A stretch of 64,000 bases of DNA from Neckera pumila (lineage: Eukaryota > Streptophyta > Bryopsida > Hypnales > Neckeraceae), in NCBI GenBank assembly GCA_963969595.1, contig OZ018408.1, positions 4,213,823-4,277,822 of the forward strand, written 5' to 3'. The position numbers and the translations under genes were made by a program. Below, in pieces: positions 46,523 to 57,300 of the stretch. Each line of letters opens with the position of its first letter. Position 1 is the stretch's first letter. The notes under the pieces are model-generated. The model saw only the letters and a list, made by a program, of their open reading frames with translations, did no database searches and was not told the DNA's origin.

Positions 46523-47511
46523 TCAACTGTTTGTCCTGTTTGAGTTGCTGCATAATTCAAGCTTGACCATGTCCAACGGCAATCTGCACTTTGGGCAATT
46601 GCTGTAACCGGCTTGCACAAATCCTCTCACACATTTCGGATGCACAGCATGGCTACATGATGCGCCACTCGTGACCCCTGGCCGTGGAATTGATACGTCT
46701 GTTGGTCCAAAACAGAGAACACAGTTATAAAGGATGGGTTCCGCACTTTCTGGCTCGAAAGTAATTAGCCTCTTGGCCGTGATGATGAGCGTGCTCCAGT
46801 CTGCAAAGTTTAATCCACCGTAGTCATTAAAAAACTGGAGCTCCTTTCGTGTAGTTACGTTCCACTTACTCATCACATCAACGGGAAACTTCCCTGTCAT
46901 GCGACCTTCGAACATCCACTCGCAATTCAAAAATGCACAATCTGTAGGAGTGACGTTTTCTCTACATTTCAGACATTCCACAGAATCTGAAATGTTGAAC
47001 ACCGTGAAGCCCTTCTCGCACCATACATCACAAAGAAATGCCGCACATTGATCATTTCCGCACTGCCATTTGATACTCAAGCCATGAAAAGCATTTTCTC
47101 AATTGTCTGGGTACGTCCTCTCCGTCCAACTCCGAAGAACTGGTAGGATCTGGGTCGTTCGAATTCAAAGTTCTTAGAGAATTCACTTTCTCCATGTCCA
47201 CTGAGAGAACGTTGCTCAATCGCCTGCGCTGAATGTTGTTGACGTCAAGGATCAGCTCTTGGTCTGCATTGACATCAGTGCTCACTGCACATGAACCAAA
47301 TCGCTCGCACAGGTGAGGTCAAGTCCTGCTCTAAAGGATTTCAAAATTATCGCTCCCTGAATCAACTCTGAGTCAAGGCACTTACTTTCTCGATGCAATT
47401 ATCGACCTAGTGTGTATCTAAGAATGCACAATATGTTCAAAACTAAGAAAGATGGACGTACCTTGAGGAACTTTGTATATGTGGGTTATTCTGTTGCTCG
47501 GATTTTGTCAT
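46523..47511 (-). pseudogene. U4: RING gene that has lost its ubiquitin-like domains
   Basis: Exon 1 47511-47462 (MTKSEQQNNPHIQSSS, donor GTACGT). At exon 2 the usual ATGTGCAG acceptor is followed by extra bases; the frame holds only if the next AG, five bases on, is used (start 47280, giving STDVNADQELILDVNNIQ). After RRRLSNVLSV the sequence jumps to DMEKVNSLRTL, equivalent to the region after domain 2 in U6, so about 150 residues (most of domain 1 and all of domain 2) are deleted in frame. A further one-base insertion near 47085 shifts the frame before GLSIKWQCGNDQCAAF. From there the cysteine-rich domain and the RING-H2 (CVLC, CSHAVHPKC, CPKC) are open to 46523. Cysteines are well kept, which could mean recent loss. 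Confidence 0.75.
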
Positions 47512-48026
47512 GTTGCTCTCACTAGAAGCTGCTGGACGGTGCTTGAGGTCTGCAAGTAGCTTCAACCAAGGCCATCCGGAAACCAAACAGCAGAAAGTTT
47601 CTCCAAACTCACTGGGAATTGCTGCATCACCGTCTCAGTCGCATAAAAATGTCAAGAGAGACCATACAGACCTAACAAATCTCTGTGGTTGTAAACATGC
47701 AACCTCCGAAGCAAAAATTTATCTCCAAGAACAGTATAGTGCACAATCTAACGCGCCTAGCGTCTGTAGATCGTAACCTAAAGAAGTTTTTATCTCGAAA
47801 TCCCGAAATCCCGAAATCATCCCTGCAGAGAATGGAGAACAGAGGAACAAAGTCACCAACCTCGTACATTCTGATAACATGGAAGCAACGATGAAAAGGA
47901 CTCTCCCACAGCTCAAAACAGAACTCAAAATAACACCAATACAGCGAGCAACACAGTTAAACACTTGAGTCTTGAGAATCCAACGCTCTCCACAACTGCT
48001 CCGGGAAGGTCCTCATGTTTTGTCCT
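47512..48026. other. Upstream region of U4
   Basis: Parallels 39250-39740 upstream of U3 loosely, e.g. 'AAGGTCCTCATG-TTTGTCCTTT'. Frames here are shared debris of the duplication. Confidence 0.45.
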
Positions 48027-48958
48027 TTAACCCCTAAAGGACCGGACTGTGTTTTTTGGACTTATAACTTTTTTGGGCAGGTACGTGTGACTAGAGATTT
48101 GCATATTTTGGGCTGAAATTTTAATAGAATGTGGGGTCTAGGAATATCTTTCATATGCACAAATTTCATGACATTTGGAAATATGAGTAAAAAGTTATTG
48201 CATAATATGTTGTTTATTTCTCAACTCGGGCAATTTGGGCAGACCTGAAAAAAATACTTTTTTAAGAAATAAAAATTTGAAATTTGTTCTTTAGATTTAT
48301 ATGTACTCAAAAAGCTTTGAATCATTGCATTTCAATAGTTGAGAAAAAGGTTATGAGGCTTTTTAGTTTGCGGGCAGTTATGGAATCCCTACACCAAAAA
48401 AAACTTTGAAGTCCTTTATTTTATTGAAATTTCAATATTTTTGAAAAAAAATAACACTATTGGATGTAGGTTGTTTATAAAAACAATTCAACCATTTGGA
48501 TTGGAATTTTTTAATTTTTCAATTTATTTATTAACAATTTAGTACTTTGAATCATTCTCTACTTCTTTCTACTTACTATTTTTTTCCTGTATGTTGTACA
48601 ACTCCAAATGATCTGAAATTTTTTATGTATGTAGAAAACTTGCTCTAAAGAATGAAACCAAAGAAGCACAACCATTTTGGATATTTTTTCATAATGATCT
48701 GACCTTGTGAAGTGCAGCTGCCCGGATTTTTGCAGTGGTCAAAAAAGGATTTTTGCCACTTCAAACGCTAATATCTTGCAATCTACATGGTGGAAATTTC
48801 TGAAATTTTTTCCACATATTCTCAAACTAGAATACTACAAGATCCTATGGTTACATGTGTCAAAAAATGATATTTTTCAAAAATTTGGTACTTGTGCTAG
48901 AAATGGCAGTTTTGGAGCATTTTTGGTGAGAACATAGTCAAGGAACTTTAGGGGTTAA
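48027..48958 (+). mobile_element. piggyBac-like MITE, copy A4
   Basis: TTAA-CCCCTAAAGGACCGG on the left, CTTTAGGGG-TTAA on the right, 932 bp. The U3 flank gives a probable unoccupied site: GTCCTTTATACAAATGAGCC at 39736 against GTCCT-TTAA[element]TTAA-ATGCACATAAGCC here. Non-coding. Confidence 0.8.
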
Positions 48959-51441
48959 ATGCACATAAGCCTCAGGCGCAGCAGCAGAGAGGCTGTCAGA
49001 CGAAATTCTTGCATGTGAAAGGAATTTGGGAGGTCACAAATTCATAAGGACTTTTGCCAAGACATTATAATAATATTTCTGATTTTTTAACCAAAGATGT
49101 ATTTTTTGTCTAGGATTTGTTCAGAACTTGAGATTTTTGGACTTAGAATGTACACCATTTTAAATGTCAATTCACCATGAGTATGTTTGTGAAAGTCCAT
49201 ATGTTCATACTGAGCCACATTCTGAGCACAGTACACCTAAGTGAGCACTTTCTAGTCCGGCCTCAGAGTTTATCACATAAAACGAAAAAAATCATCAGAT
49301 ACATGATGGACAACTGGTAACTGCATTTGATCTATAATTATATAAAATGCAAACATTAACTAAGTGAGCTTGTCTCTTATCAGTATCAGTACTGCACTTA
49401 GAATGTGATGTGATATTTAACAAGAACACAGAACGTAGTCTGTAAGTTCCTGATTTGCCATTTTGCATTCCTCTTCGGTGATAAACCATCCTTTGAAGAG
49501 GTGGAGATTTTTTCAAATAACGGCGCCTATCGGCCTGTAATCATCAGTCCTGTAAATTCATTGTGACTGTAATGACATTCATCTGCAAGAATTAGTCTGT
49601 CTCTGTGCTGCCACTGAGGGACTATGCATGAACTCTTCAATTGGCACTGGTTGTAAGTTAACTTGTAATTAAAGCTACTCATTCTCAAGACTCAAACTGT
49701 TTTTTTTATTTCTTAAGACAATCCTTTTCATACTCTCTTACATATCCATCACTAAAACAGCACTAGTGCCATGCTTAGTTCCTCGGGGGTGATTCTCGAT
49801 AAAATTTATTTGATTTGTTTCTGAAAGAATATTGACCGAGGTTGCGGTATTCATGCCTGTGAGAAAAACTCATGTACATAGTATGGAATATAATGTGTAG
49901 GGCCTCACAACCCTTCTTAAAAGGAAGTCCATGCCTAATAGCAGCATCACGTTAACCTAACTATGCTTAGTTAAACCTAATTAAATGTCTATCTACTAAT
50001 TCTAAGAGTTCCAACTTACAGATACTAGCAAGCAAGCCAGGCGTGTTGGTTTTGTGAGGACAAAAAATATATGACAGAGGCAGTTACTGTCTCTTTTTAG
50101 CTCATTGTCATTGTCATTTTCATTGTGACAAACTGTCACAATGAACTCAAATCAAACTTTTTTCATCCCCCAGCAAGCTCAAGAAACAATCATTATCATA
50201 CTACTAAAATCATAACTCCCTCTGTAATATCACAAATGCTACCATTAATAATAGGGGCTCATGCGTGCTATGCTACGCATTCATTGTATTACATATTAGT
50301 AAAATTTTGATATATTTGAATAGAATGTATGATAATGATTTCAATAAGTCTTTGAAATAGTTGATTTTAATATTTTGTAAAAATATTTTCAATCATGCAT
50401 ACATAAAAATAATATTTTCACACAATGTTATATTACAAAAATAGAGTAGTAGTTTGCAATCACCTCTGTAATATCACTTTTACAGCTTTTATGATTTCAA
50501 CATTCTATTGCTACTACCAAATGATTTGAGAAATTTATTCAATTGAAGCGATTTTAGATTTCACAACAATTAAGTTGTTCATGAAGTATTTGAAATTTAC
50601 AAGTTTTTTTTTTTCAATTCACCAAGTTTTATAGGTTGCCATTGTTTTTAATAATTGAGTCAACTTTTGAATGCATTACAATAAATGTGTATCTTTTACA
50701 GTATTCACCATTGCGTATATTTCATTCATCATTCAATAAATTTATATTGTACATTTCAATATATGCTTACTTATAAATAGAATTATACAAAGATTTTCGT
50801 AATTTTTATTTGAAGATTTATTGAAATTGTTATTATGTATTTTATCTAATACATAAAAATTCTAATAAAATGCTAATGATAAATGCGTCACATAACAAGC
50901 GCCAACCGCTAGTTTAAATTAAATTTTCTACTTTTCATCCCACCCTTTGTAATTTTCAGGTGGGGGGGGGGAATATATCCCTTATCTGTGTCCGTATCGT
51001 ATCAACATACGTATCATGTATGTACCATATTTGTATCATATCTAAAGTTGTTTTTCAAGATCAACGGCATATGAGGGAGGATTTTTTTCTTAGAAAAAAT
51101 CGACAACTCTCAATTTTTCAGGTGGGGAGGAGGAAATGGAGGAACAGGAGGATTCGCCTCTTTTCGGTACATTGTGCATTGTGCTCTACGTTTGAATGAG
51201 TCTAACCTTCGCTTGGATTGTTACAACAACAGATTATTCATTATCTCTCTGTGCTCTAATTGTCAGACTCTTTCCTCGATGAGACGGATTCAACCGGGGA
51301 TACCGCAGGCCTAGCTTGTGGATGTACTGGTAGAAACTAGCTTACTTTAGCTTTACCGATTCGTCTTTGTTCCAATTCTTGCAGACTCATATCTGAAGCA
51401 TCGGCAGCTTCGAAGTGCAGTCCGACCACTATTGAAACACC
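48959..51441. other. AT-rich gene-free stretch
   Basis: No gene, TIR or RNA supported. A G-run (ten or more G) lies at 50962-50972, and the phrase AATTTTCAGGTGGGG occurs at 50951 and, as ATTTTTCAGGTGGGG, at 51113. Confidence 0.35.
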
Positions 51442-52830
51442 ATGACAAAATATAAGCGAAAGAGTAACTCACGGAGTAACTCAATTTCACAGTACTCTTC
51501 AAGGAGTATCTCTCTCTCCAATTCATGTTGGGCATTTGTAAGATATAAACCAGGATGTTTAATAGGTGCATTGCATGGGCTCCGAGTTGATTCAGAGAGT
51601 GATAGTTTTGAAATCAGTTAGAGCAGGGGATGATCATGAACTCGCCATAGACTGAGTTTTTTTCATGCGCAGGAGCACCGCAGACCCCGAGGTGTTCCTT
51701 GATATCAACAACATTCAAGGCAGGCGATTGAGCATTGATCTCTCGGTCTGCATCAAAGATGTTAGAACAGTGCATCAGTTGAAGAAAGCCATAGCCAGTC
51801 GTCACGACTTATCAGTGTTTGTACCGAGGGTTCTGCTTGGGGGATGACTGGCAACTGACTCATCTCTTGCCCACCATGATGAAGACTGGAAGCTCGCCGC
51901 ACTTCTCAGTGCGAACAACGAGAGGCACTTTATCCGGGGCTGATGAAGGTTATTCTTTTTTTTTTGTGGAAACCCTCACAGGCAAGACAATAGAGCTGCA
52001 AATGCCTGCAAGAAGTACCTATGTTGGCGACGTGGAGGATGCCAGCAAAGATACTGAGGGCGTGGAAGCAGATCAGATGAGGTTGATATTTAGTGAATAG
52101 CAATGAAAAGATGGACGTTTGCTGTCTCAGTACAACGTATGCTGTGGATCGACTGTGCATGATATCTTGAGGTTGAGAGGCGGAGGTTGTCCAGACGGTT
52201 CCATGCGCACGAGGAAATTTTTGGATGCGGAGAACGCTTCTGCTTTCAAAACAGCTGAATTAGGTTACGACAGAGCTCTGATACCAGTCTGGGAGCATGT
52301 TTGGTACGGTCTGAACATTCAGGGGAAGTGCCAGAACCGCGGTGTGAAGCGTTCGGCTCTCTTGTAAAATGCCCCAAGCATTTCACAGTCTTCGATGTCT
52401 TTGAGGATATAGATGTGCATTGCCCTTGTTGCAAGACAATCATCACAGGAACTTCATGCGGATTTGCAGGGTGCCAATGGATGCTTGAGGGTCGCATAAA
52501 ACCCCTACGCTGTTCTAATTCCATTGACATAAGGAGCAGCTGGATTGTGACCCCTCGAAACAGATACCAATGGTTTGATGAAGAATTTAGGGGACAAAAT
52601 ATGGCGGAGTGGAGTAGCCTCATTATTACGGTCAAGGACCCAGAGAAAAACTTCGCCCAGTGCTGGTGCACAGAGTGCTTCGAGGACTCCGCCTCAATAG
52701 TTAATGCGCCATGAGGGCATGAGGTTCATCCAGAATGCTGAAAATTTGGGAAAATTTGGGAAAATTTAGGGGACAAAATTTGGCGGGTTATACTACTTGT
52801 CCAACTTGCCGAGATACCCTGATTGGTTAG
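51442..52830 (+). pseudogene. U5: ubiquitin-like/RING gene, heavily decayed
   Basis: Exon 1 at 51442-51503 (MTKYKRKSNSRSNSISQYSS) is intact, but the donor has become AAGGAGTAT instead of AAGGTACGT. Exon 2 starts at 51673 after CGCAG (STADPEVFLDINNIQGRRLS). An 8-base deletion near 51812 shifts domain 1. Domain 2 (FFVETLTGKTIELQMP ... MRLIFSE) then meets two in-frame stops (52098, 52104), and continues KDGRLLSQYNV to ILRLRGGG, strikingly like the end of true ubiquitin. Another shift near 52330 is needed for the cysteine-rich part (CPCCKTII, CGFAGCQWMLEGR). The RING half-site (CWCTEC, then GHEVHPEC) is split by a ~40-bp repeat of GGGAAAATTT before AGYTTCPTCRDTLIG and the final TAG at 52828. Confidence 0.8.
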
Positions 52831-54922
52831 TAATCCTGCACTCCGAAGCCGACCAACAAGCTCAAGTTGTTTGAATGGATGCTCAAGTCTTCTTGAATGT
52901 TGAACGTCATGATAATTCTTTGAGTGTCCCTTGTCTGTGAATCGTCAAATTCTTTAAAATGTAGAATTTCAAGAAGTTTTGGCATTTTCCAGGTGCTCAT
53001 CTGAAACTCAGTTGTATACCAGTCCTGGCTAGTTTTTGAAGCTCTGTGAACTTCTACATCACAATCTCGGTGCTCTGAAACATCCCAGTTTAACAAACGT
53101 GACAGGTGTGATTTGACGTGCTGTGAAGCAGATCGTTTTCAAAGTGCGAGTGGACCAAAGCACGCAATGCAAACGATCGGATCGTCCTCCACAGCGTAAA
53201 TGTTTTTGGAGATTTGTCGCCAGAAACCAACCTGGTTCAGGGTTCAGGGGCCAGCGACATGCCTATAAGAAATTTGAGGTTTTCGGGAGCAACTTTTCGC
53301 CAACTCCATCCGAGCTTGGGCTTCGAATTCGCCAAATTCGCCAAATTTTTCTTATTGTAGTAAATTATGTAACTCAAATGGATCAATGATAATTAGTAGA
53401 GTGAAGAATAGCAAAAAAATAGGCTTTCTCATCCTATAGTTGACCGCCACATCGGCGATATGAAAATTCAAAGTACTTATGCTGGTCCTCCGATCCAGGT
53501 GCAAGTGGACCAAAGTACGCAATGCAAACAACATCGGCACTGAAGAAATCCTAAGTGAAACCAGAACCGGACAAGGCATAATGGCGCTAAAGGCTTAAAA
53601 TTATCATCATAGGCATCAGAGAAGTACTTACAGAAGTAGTCAGACTTGTTAAATTTTGTTCATTTTTTGAGTTCCATTTGAAGATGGTGCACATCATCAC
53701 CATCTCATCTTATCCACAAGTAAGTGTTTTAGTCTTCGTCGATTAAGTAGATGTAAAAACAGCAAGGGTCAAAGTGTTGAGGCACTATTTTGAACAGACC
53801 GAACCGAGAAACAATGTTTCTTCCGCTACTTTAACAAATATGATCGAGGTGCTCTCCAATGCTTTAAGCTGGATCCCAATGATGAATTCCATTGTCCTTT
53901 GTCACTTATCTGTGAGGTCGTCCTATGCACGTCACTTGCTAAAGTGGCAATGCTCATGAGTGAAGTTGGAATAAAATGGCTTTGCTGGGAAGCAGATCAC
54001 TCGTCATGTAGGAGAAGATCGAGGCTGCAACAGAAATTCTATGCGATGAAGAATGATAGTGAAAAACTGCCTCCACTAGAGCCCAATCCGGATATACCAT
54101 CAGTGTTTGTCAACCTAACCGTCATTGTAGAATTACCTGTAGAGCTGATGGCTTCATTTGTCAAATGTTTTATACATTTCAATGTCAAAGAGAAATAAAA
54201 AACCCGGCACCTTATTTAGCCTGCACCTCCACAGTGTGTCTTCGAGCATTCATGTGTTCAGCAGGATTGACCGAGTGAATAGAACACGCTAATTCAGCAA
54301 CTTGGATGAAAATTTTCCGAATTGGAGATTTGAATTTACAAATGGTATATCTGGATTTAGGGTATACTTCACAAGTGCTCACAGTCATCAAATTATTAGA
54401 AGTCTCAGATCATCATGAAAACAATAGTAACTGTTAGTGAGCCACCATCAAAATTGACAAATAGTTGCTCCCAAGAACCTCATAGGTGAAGCCATGGCGG
54501 CATGCACTCAACTTCGGATTTGGGAGGAACACGCAGTTTTTACTCACAGTTGCTGTTGCATCGACCAATACAAGAAGGAGCCTTCACCCTAGAATTTTAT
54601 CCAGACTTCATGTCTTGGATAACTCTTTCTGGAAGTGCAGAGTCCTGACTGTCACCGTAGAAGTGGAGATAACTGGTGGTGAAGTGATAGTTCTTGACGG
54701 CGAGACCAAAGCTCAGTCTCTAGCGCAGTGCACTTTTTAAACATTACATCTGCACCGCATGAAAATAGTCGCGATCTCTTTCCCGTTGTGATGAAGTTGT
54801 TGTCCTCAAATCTTGTGTTGTTACTTTTGCTCGACATTTAGAAGAATAGTTGAACCCGCTAGAGTTGCCAGATTTCATTTGGCAGGAGTCACAATCAGCA
54901 CACGATAGATTATCCTGGAAAC
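52831..54922. other. Region between U5 and U6; unsupported short frames
   Basis: A ~30-bp phrase (GTGGACCAAAGYACGCAATGCAAAC) occurs at 53151 and 53508 as a direct repeat. Short plus-strand frames at 53774-53959, 53899-54198 (ending before an AATAAA at 54195) and 54486-54740 have no domain I recognise and may be parts of one spliced gene, but I cannot support a model. Confidence 0.35.
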
Positions 54923-56257
54923 ATGATGAAGTCCAAGAATGCCAAAAGTTCAGCACGCTCTTCCAGGTATGTCCATCATTCCAATTTCATGCGGAGCATT
55001 CTTAAGATATGCACCAGGTAGCTAATTAAGTAAATTGGTTCAAGAGTGTATTTGGATACTAGTGATAATCATGGAATCAGTCAAAGCAGGGCAATGACCT
55101 CACAAATGCTCCAATATTCCGTCGTGTGCAGGAGCACCAATGTCAAGGCAAACGTGGAGCTGATGCTTGATATCACCAACATTCAGGGCAGGCGATTGAG
55201 CAACGTTCTCTCAGTCAGCATCAACAACATTCGAACAGTGCGTCAATTGAAGAAAGCCATCGCCACTCGTCACAACTTATCAGTGCAGGAGCTGATGTAC
55301 CGAGGGTTGTACTTGGGGGATGACCGGCAACTGGCACTCCTCCTGCCCACCATGATGAGGATTGGAAACTCGCCTCGCTTTTCAGTGAGAACAAGGTTGT
55401 GCACTTCACACAAACCGGGCGATGTATCGTTGTTCGTGAAAAGCCTCCAGGGAACATCATTCCAGGTGCACCTGCCATCTCAAAGCACCATAGCCGACCT
55501 CAAGAATGCCATCCGACATTCCGAGGGCTACAACTCAAAGCAGCACATCCGTCTCCTTTGTGATGGAAAGTTTCTGTCGCAAGAAAATTTGTCGCTGCCA
55601 AGGTGTGGTTCCAATGTTCACGTCGTTGGGCAGTTGCATGGAGGACGCGCAACTCACGGACCGCCCCAAACCTTCGTTGACATGGAGAATACGTCTTCTC
55701 TCAAAACTTGCACATTGGAGGGTCAAGATATTACCAGACCTTGGAGGAATTTTTCTCATGGCCTGAATATCCGAGGGCAGTGTCGAAATCTCAAATGCAA
55801 GGCATATGGGTGTAACGTCTACTGCCGGAAGGGCTTCACGGTGTTCAACATTGCAGATCCTGTGACATGCCCGAGCTGCAAGGCGAAGTTCACTGCTGTC
55901 ACGTGTGGGTTCTGGGATTGTGAGTGGATGTTTGAGGGTCGGAAGACAATGTCCGGCCTTGACATTATGAGTAAGTGGAATGTCACGGGAGACGAGGAGT
56001 TTCAGTGGTTTGAAGACAGTGGAGGTCGCAATACCACAGACTGGAGCAGCCTTGTGATCACCGTCAAGAGCTTGTCTGGTACTCAGTTGGAGCTTGTGAC
56101 TCCGGAGAGCTGTGTTTTGTGTTTTGGACCCACCAAACCGTCAGGGATCAGGGGGGGTGGAGCTTGCCGGCATGCTGTGCATGCGGAGTGTGCGAGAGAG
56201 TTTGAGCGTGCGGGATACAACAAATGCCCGACTTGCAGATTGCCCTTAAGTGCTTGA
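54923..56257 (+). CDS. U6: intact double ubiquitin-like, cysteine-rich, RING-H2 protein (putative E3 ligase)
   Basis: Exon 1 54923-54966 (MMKSKNAKSSARSS) and exon 2 55132-56257 join in phase 2 (donor GTATGT, acceptor GTGTGCAG) to 389 residues. Residues ~23-102 form ubiquitin-like domain 1 (LMYRGLYLGDDRQLALLLPT). Residues 112-186 form domain 2 (VSLFVKSLQGTSFQVHLP ... NVHVVGQLHGG), ending in Gly-Gly like ubiquitin. Residues 222-328 are a cysteine-rich domain: GLNIRGQCRNLKCKAYGC, GFTVFNI, CPSC, CGFWDCEWMFEGR, then W-rich DWSSLVIT. Residues 342-384 are a RING-H2 with spacing C-x2-C-x14-C-x-H-x2-H-x2-C-x11-C-x2-C. RING-H2 domains usually bind E2 enzymes, so a ubiquitin ligase is the best guess, but substrate and partners are unknown. 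It is the only undamaged family member here and the reference for U1-U5. The start is supported by alignment with M(T)KS in U3 and U4. Confidence 0.85.
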
Positions 56258-56669
56258 ACCTTTGCAACACCAAAAGCGCTCTGACTGGAGGGAATAATAA
56301 TCTGTTTGCAATACAGGAAGTTTTGTTAGTAATGGCATGAGTAGGTGTTGTGTGATTATTAAGTGGTTGGACTTTGTGGTTCCTTCAATTCCTGTTTGCA
56401 ATAAACGTCAATATCAAAGCAATTTCAAAACATTGGCACTTTTCAGGGCTCCAGGCCTGGAATGGAAATCTTTATAAGTCCAAGTTATAAGTTTGTTTTT
56501 TCTAGAGTGCACCCAGAATGTCACATTTCTTGGCACCCAGAATTGTGCAAATTTAACGTAATGAGCAACAATCTGTATAGTATGGGGAGATTCCATGATC
56601 ATGTTTCGCTCCATACATGATGTACTATACAATTGCTCAAATGGAAGGAGATTGCAGCACGGAAGAGAA
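56258..56669. other. 3' flank of U6
   Basis: No terminator is definable. AATAA-type signals at 56291 and 56401 (ACAATAAACG) could serve for polyadenylation. Otherwise nothing. Confidence 0.35.
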
Positions 56670-56800
56670 AAAATTCTACACTAAATAGTGAAATTGGTTT
56701 GCCTTGACAATTAGGTTGCCTTATTCCAGAGAAGTTACCTCATTCTCATGACTCATTGCTTGTCCAGATGGAGGCACCTCAAAGAGGGGTACATGCTCAT
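56670..56800. repeat. Left arm of a 5.2-kb-spaced inverted repeat
   Basis: 'AATAGTGAAATTGGTTTGCCTTGACAATTAGGTTGCCTTA' and the following CTCATGACTCATTGCTTGTCCA-ATGGAGGC match the complement of 61865-61985. It could be a pair of ends of a large non-autonomous element, or dispersed repeats in opposite orientation. Confidence 0.6.
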
Positions 56801-56895
56801 GACTCATTGCTTGTCCAGATGGAGGCCACCTCAAAGAGGGGTACATGCTCATGACTCATTGCTTGTCCAGATGGAGGCACCTCAAAGAGGGGTAT
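56741..56895. repeat. 51-bp tandem repeat, three copies
   Basis: Units start CATTCTCATGACTCATTGCT (56741), CATGCTCATGACTCATTGCT (56792) and again at 56844. Unit lengths are 51 and 52. It lies inside the left arm above; the right arm has a single unit. Confidence 0.9.
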
Positions 56896-57300
56896 ACGCA
56901 TGTTTCACAAATCAAATCCAAATGGACTTATAATTTTCCAATTGAAATTGTAATTTATGAGAATTTTTGAAGTGGTTTGCCCTAAAATTACAAAACCATC
57001 CGTAGACTAGAATCATAAACGTCTTGTAAACAATCCCTTATTGTCAAGTCAAATACTATGGTGATTGAATTGAATTGGTCCAAAATAGGGTAATTGAATT
57101 GAGTTAGTCTACTGATGGAATTTGAAAGCAAATAGAATTGGGTTGGTCTACTTTAATTCTAGTACCAGAGAAGTTCAAAACTCTTTCATAGTCTTCCAAA
57201 TTCTCATCATGCATTTTTACATTTTTTTCATAAATGGAATAGTTTTGTTTACAATTTAAACCTTAAAGTTCCATTGTCCCTTCATGGGACAAATTGGATT

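Noticed and set aside
53774..54198. Two overlapping plus frames upstream of U6
   Set aside because: No domain, no clear splice junction between them, and nothing conserved with the other U loci.
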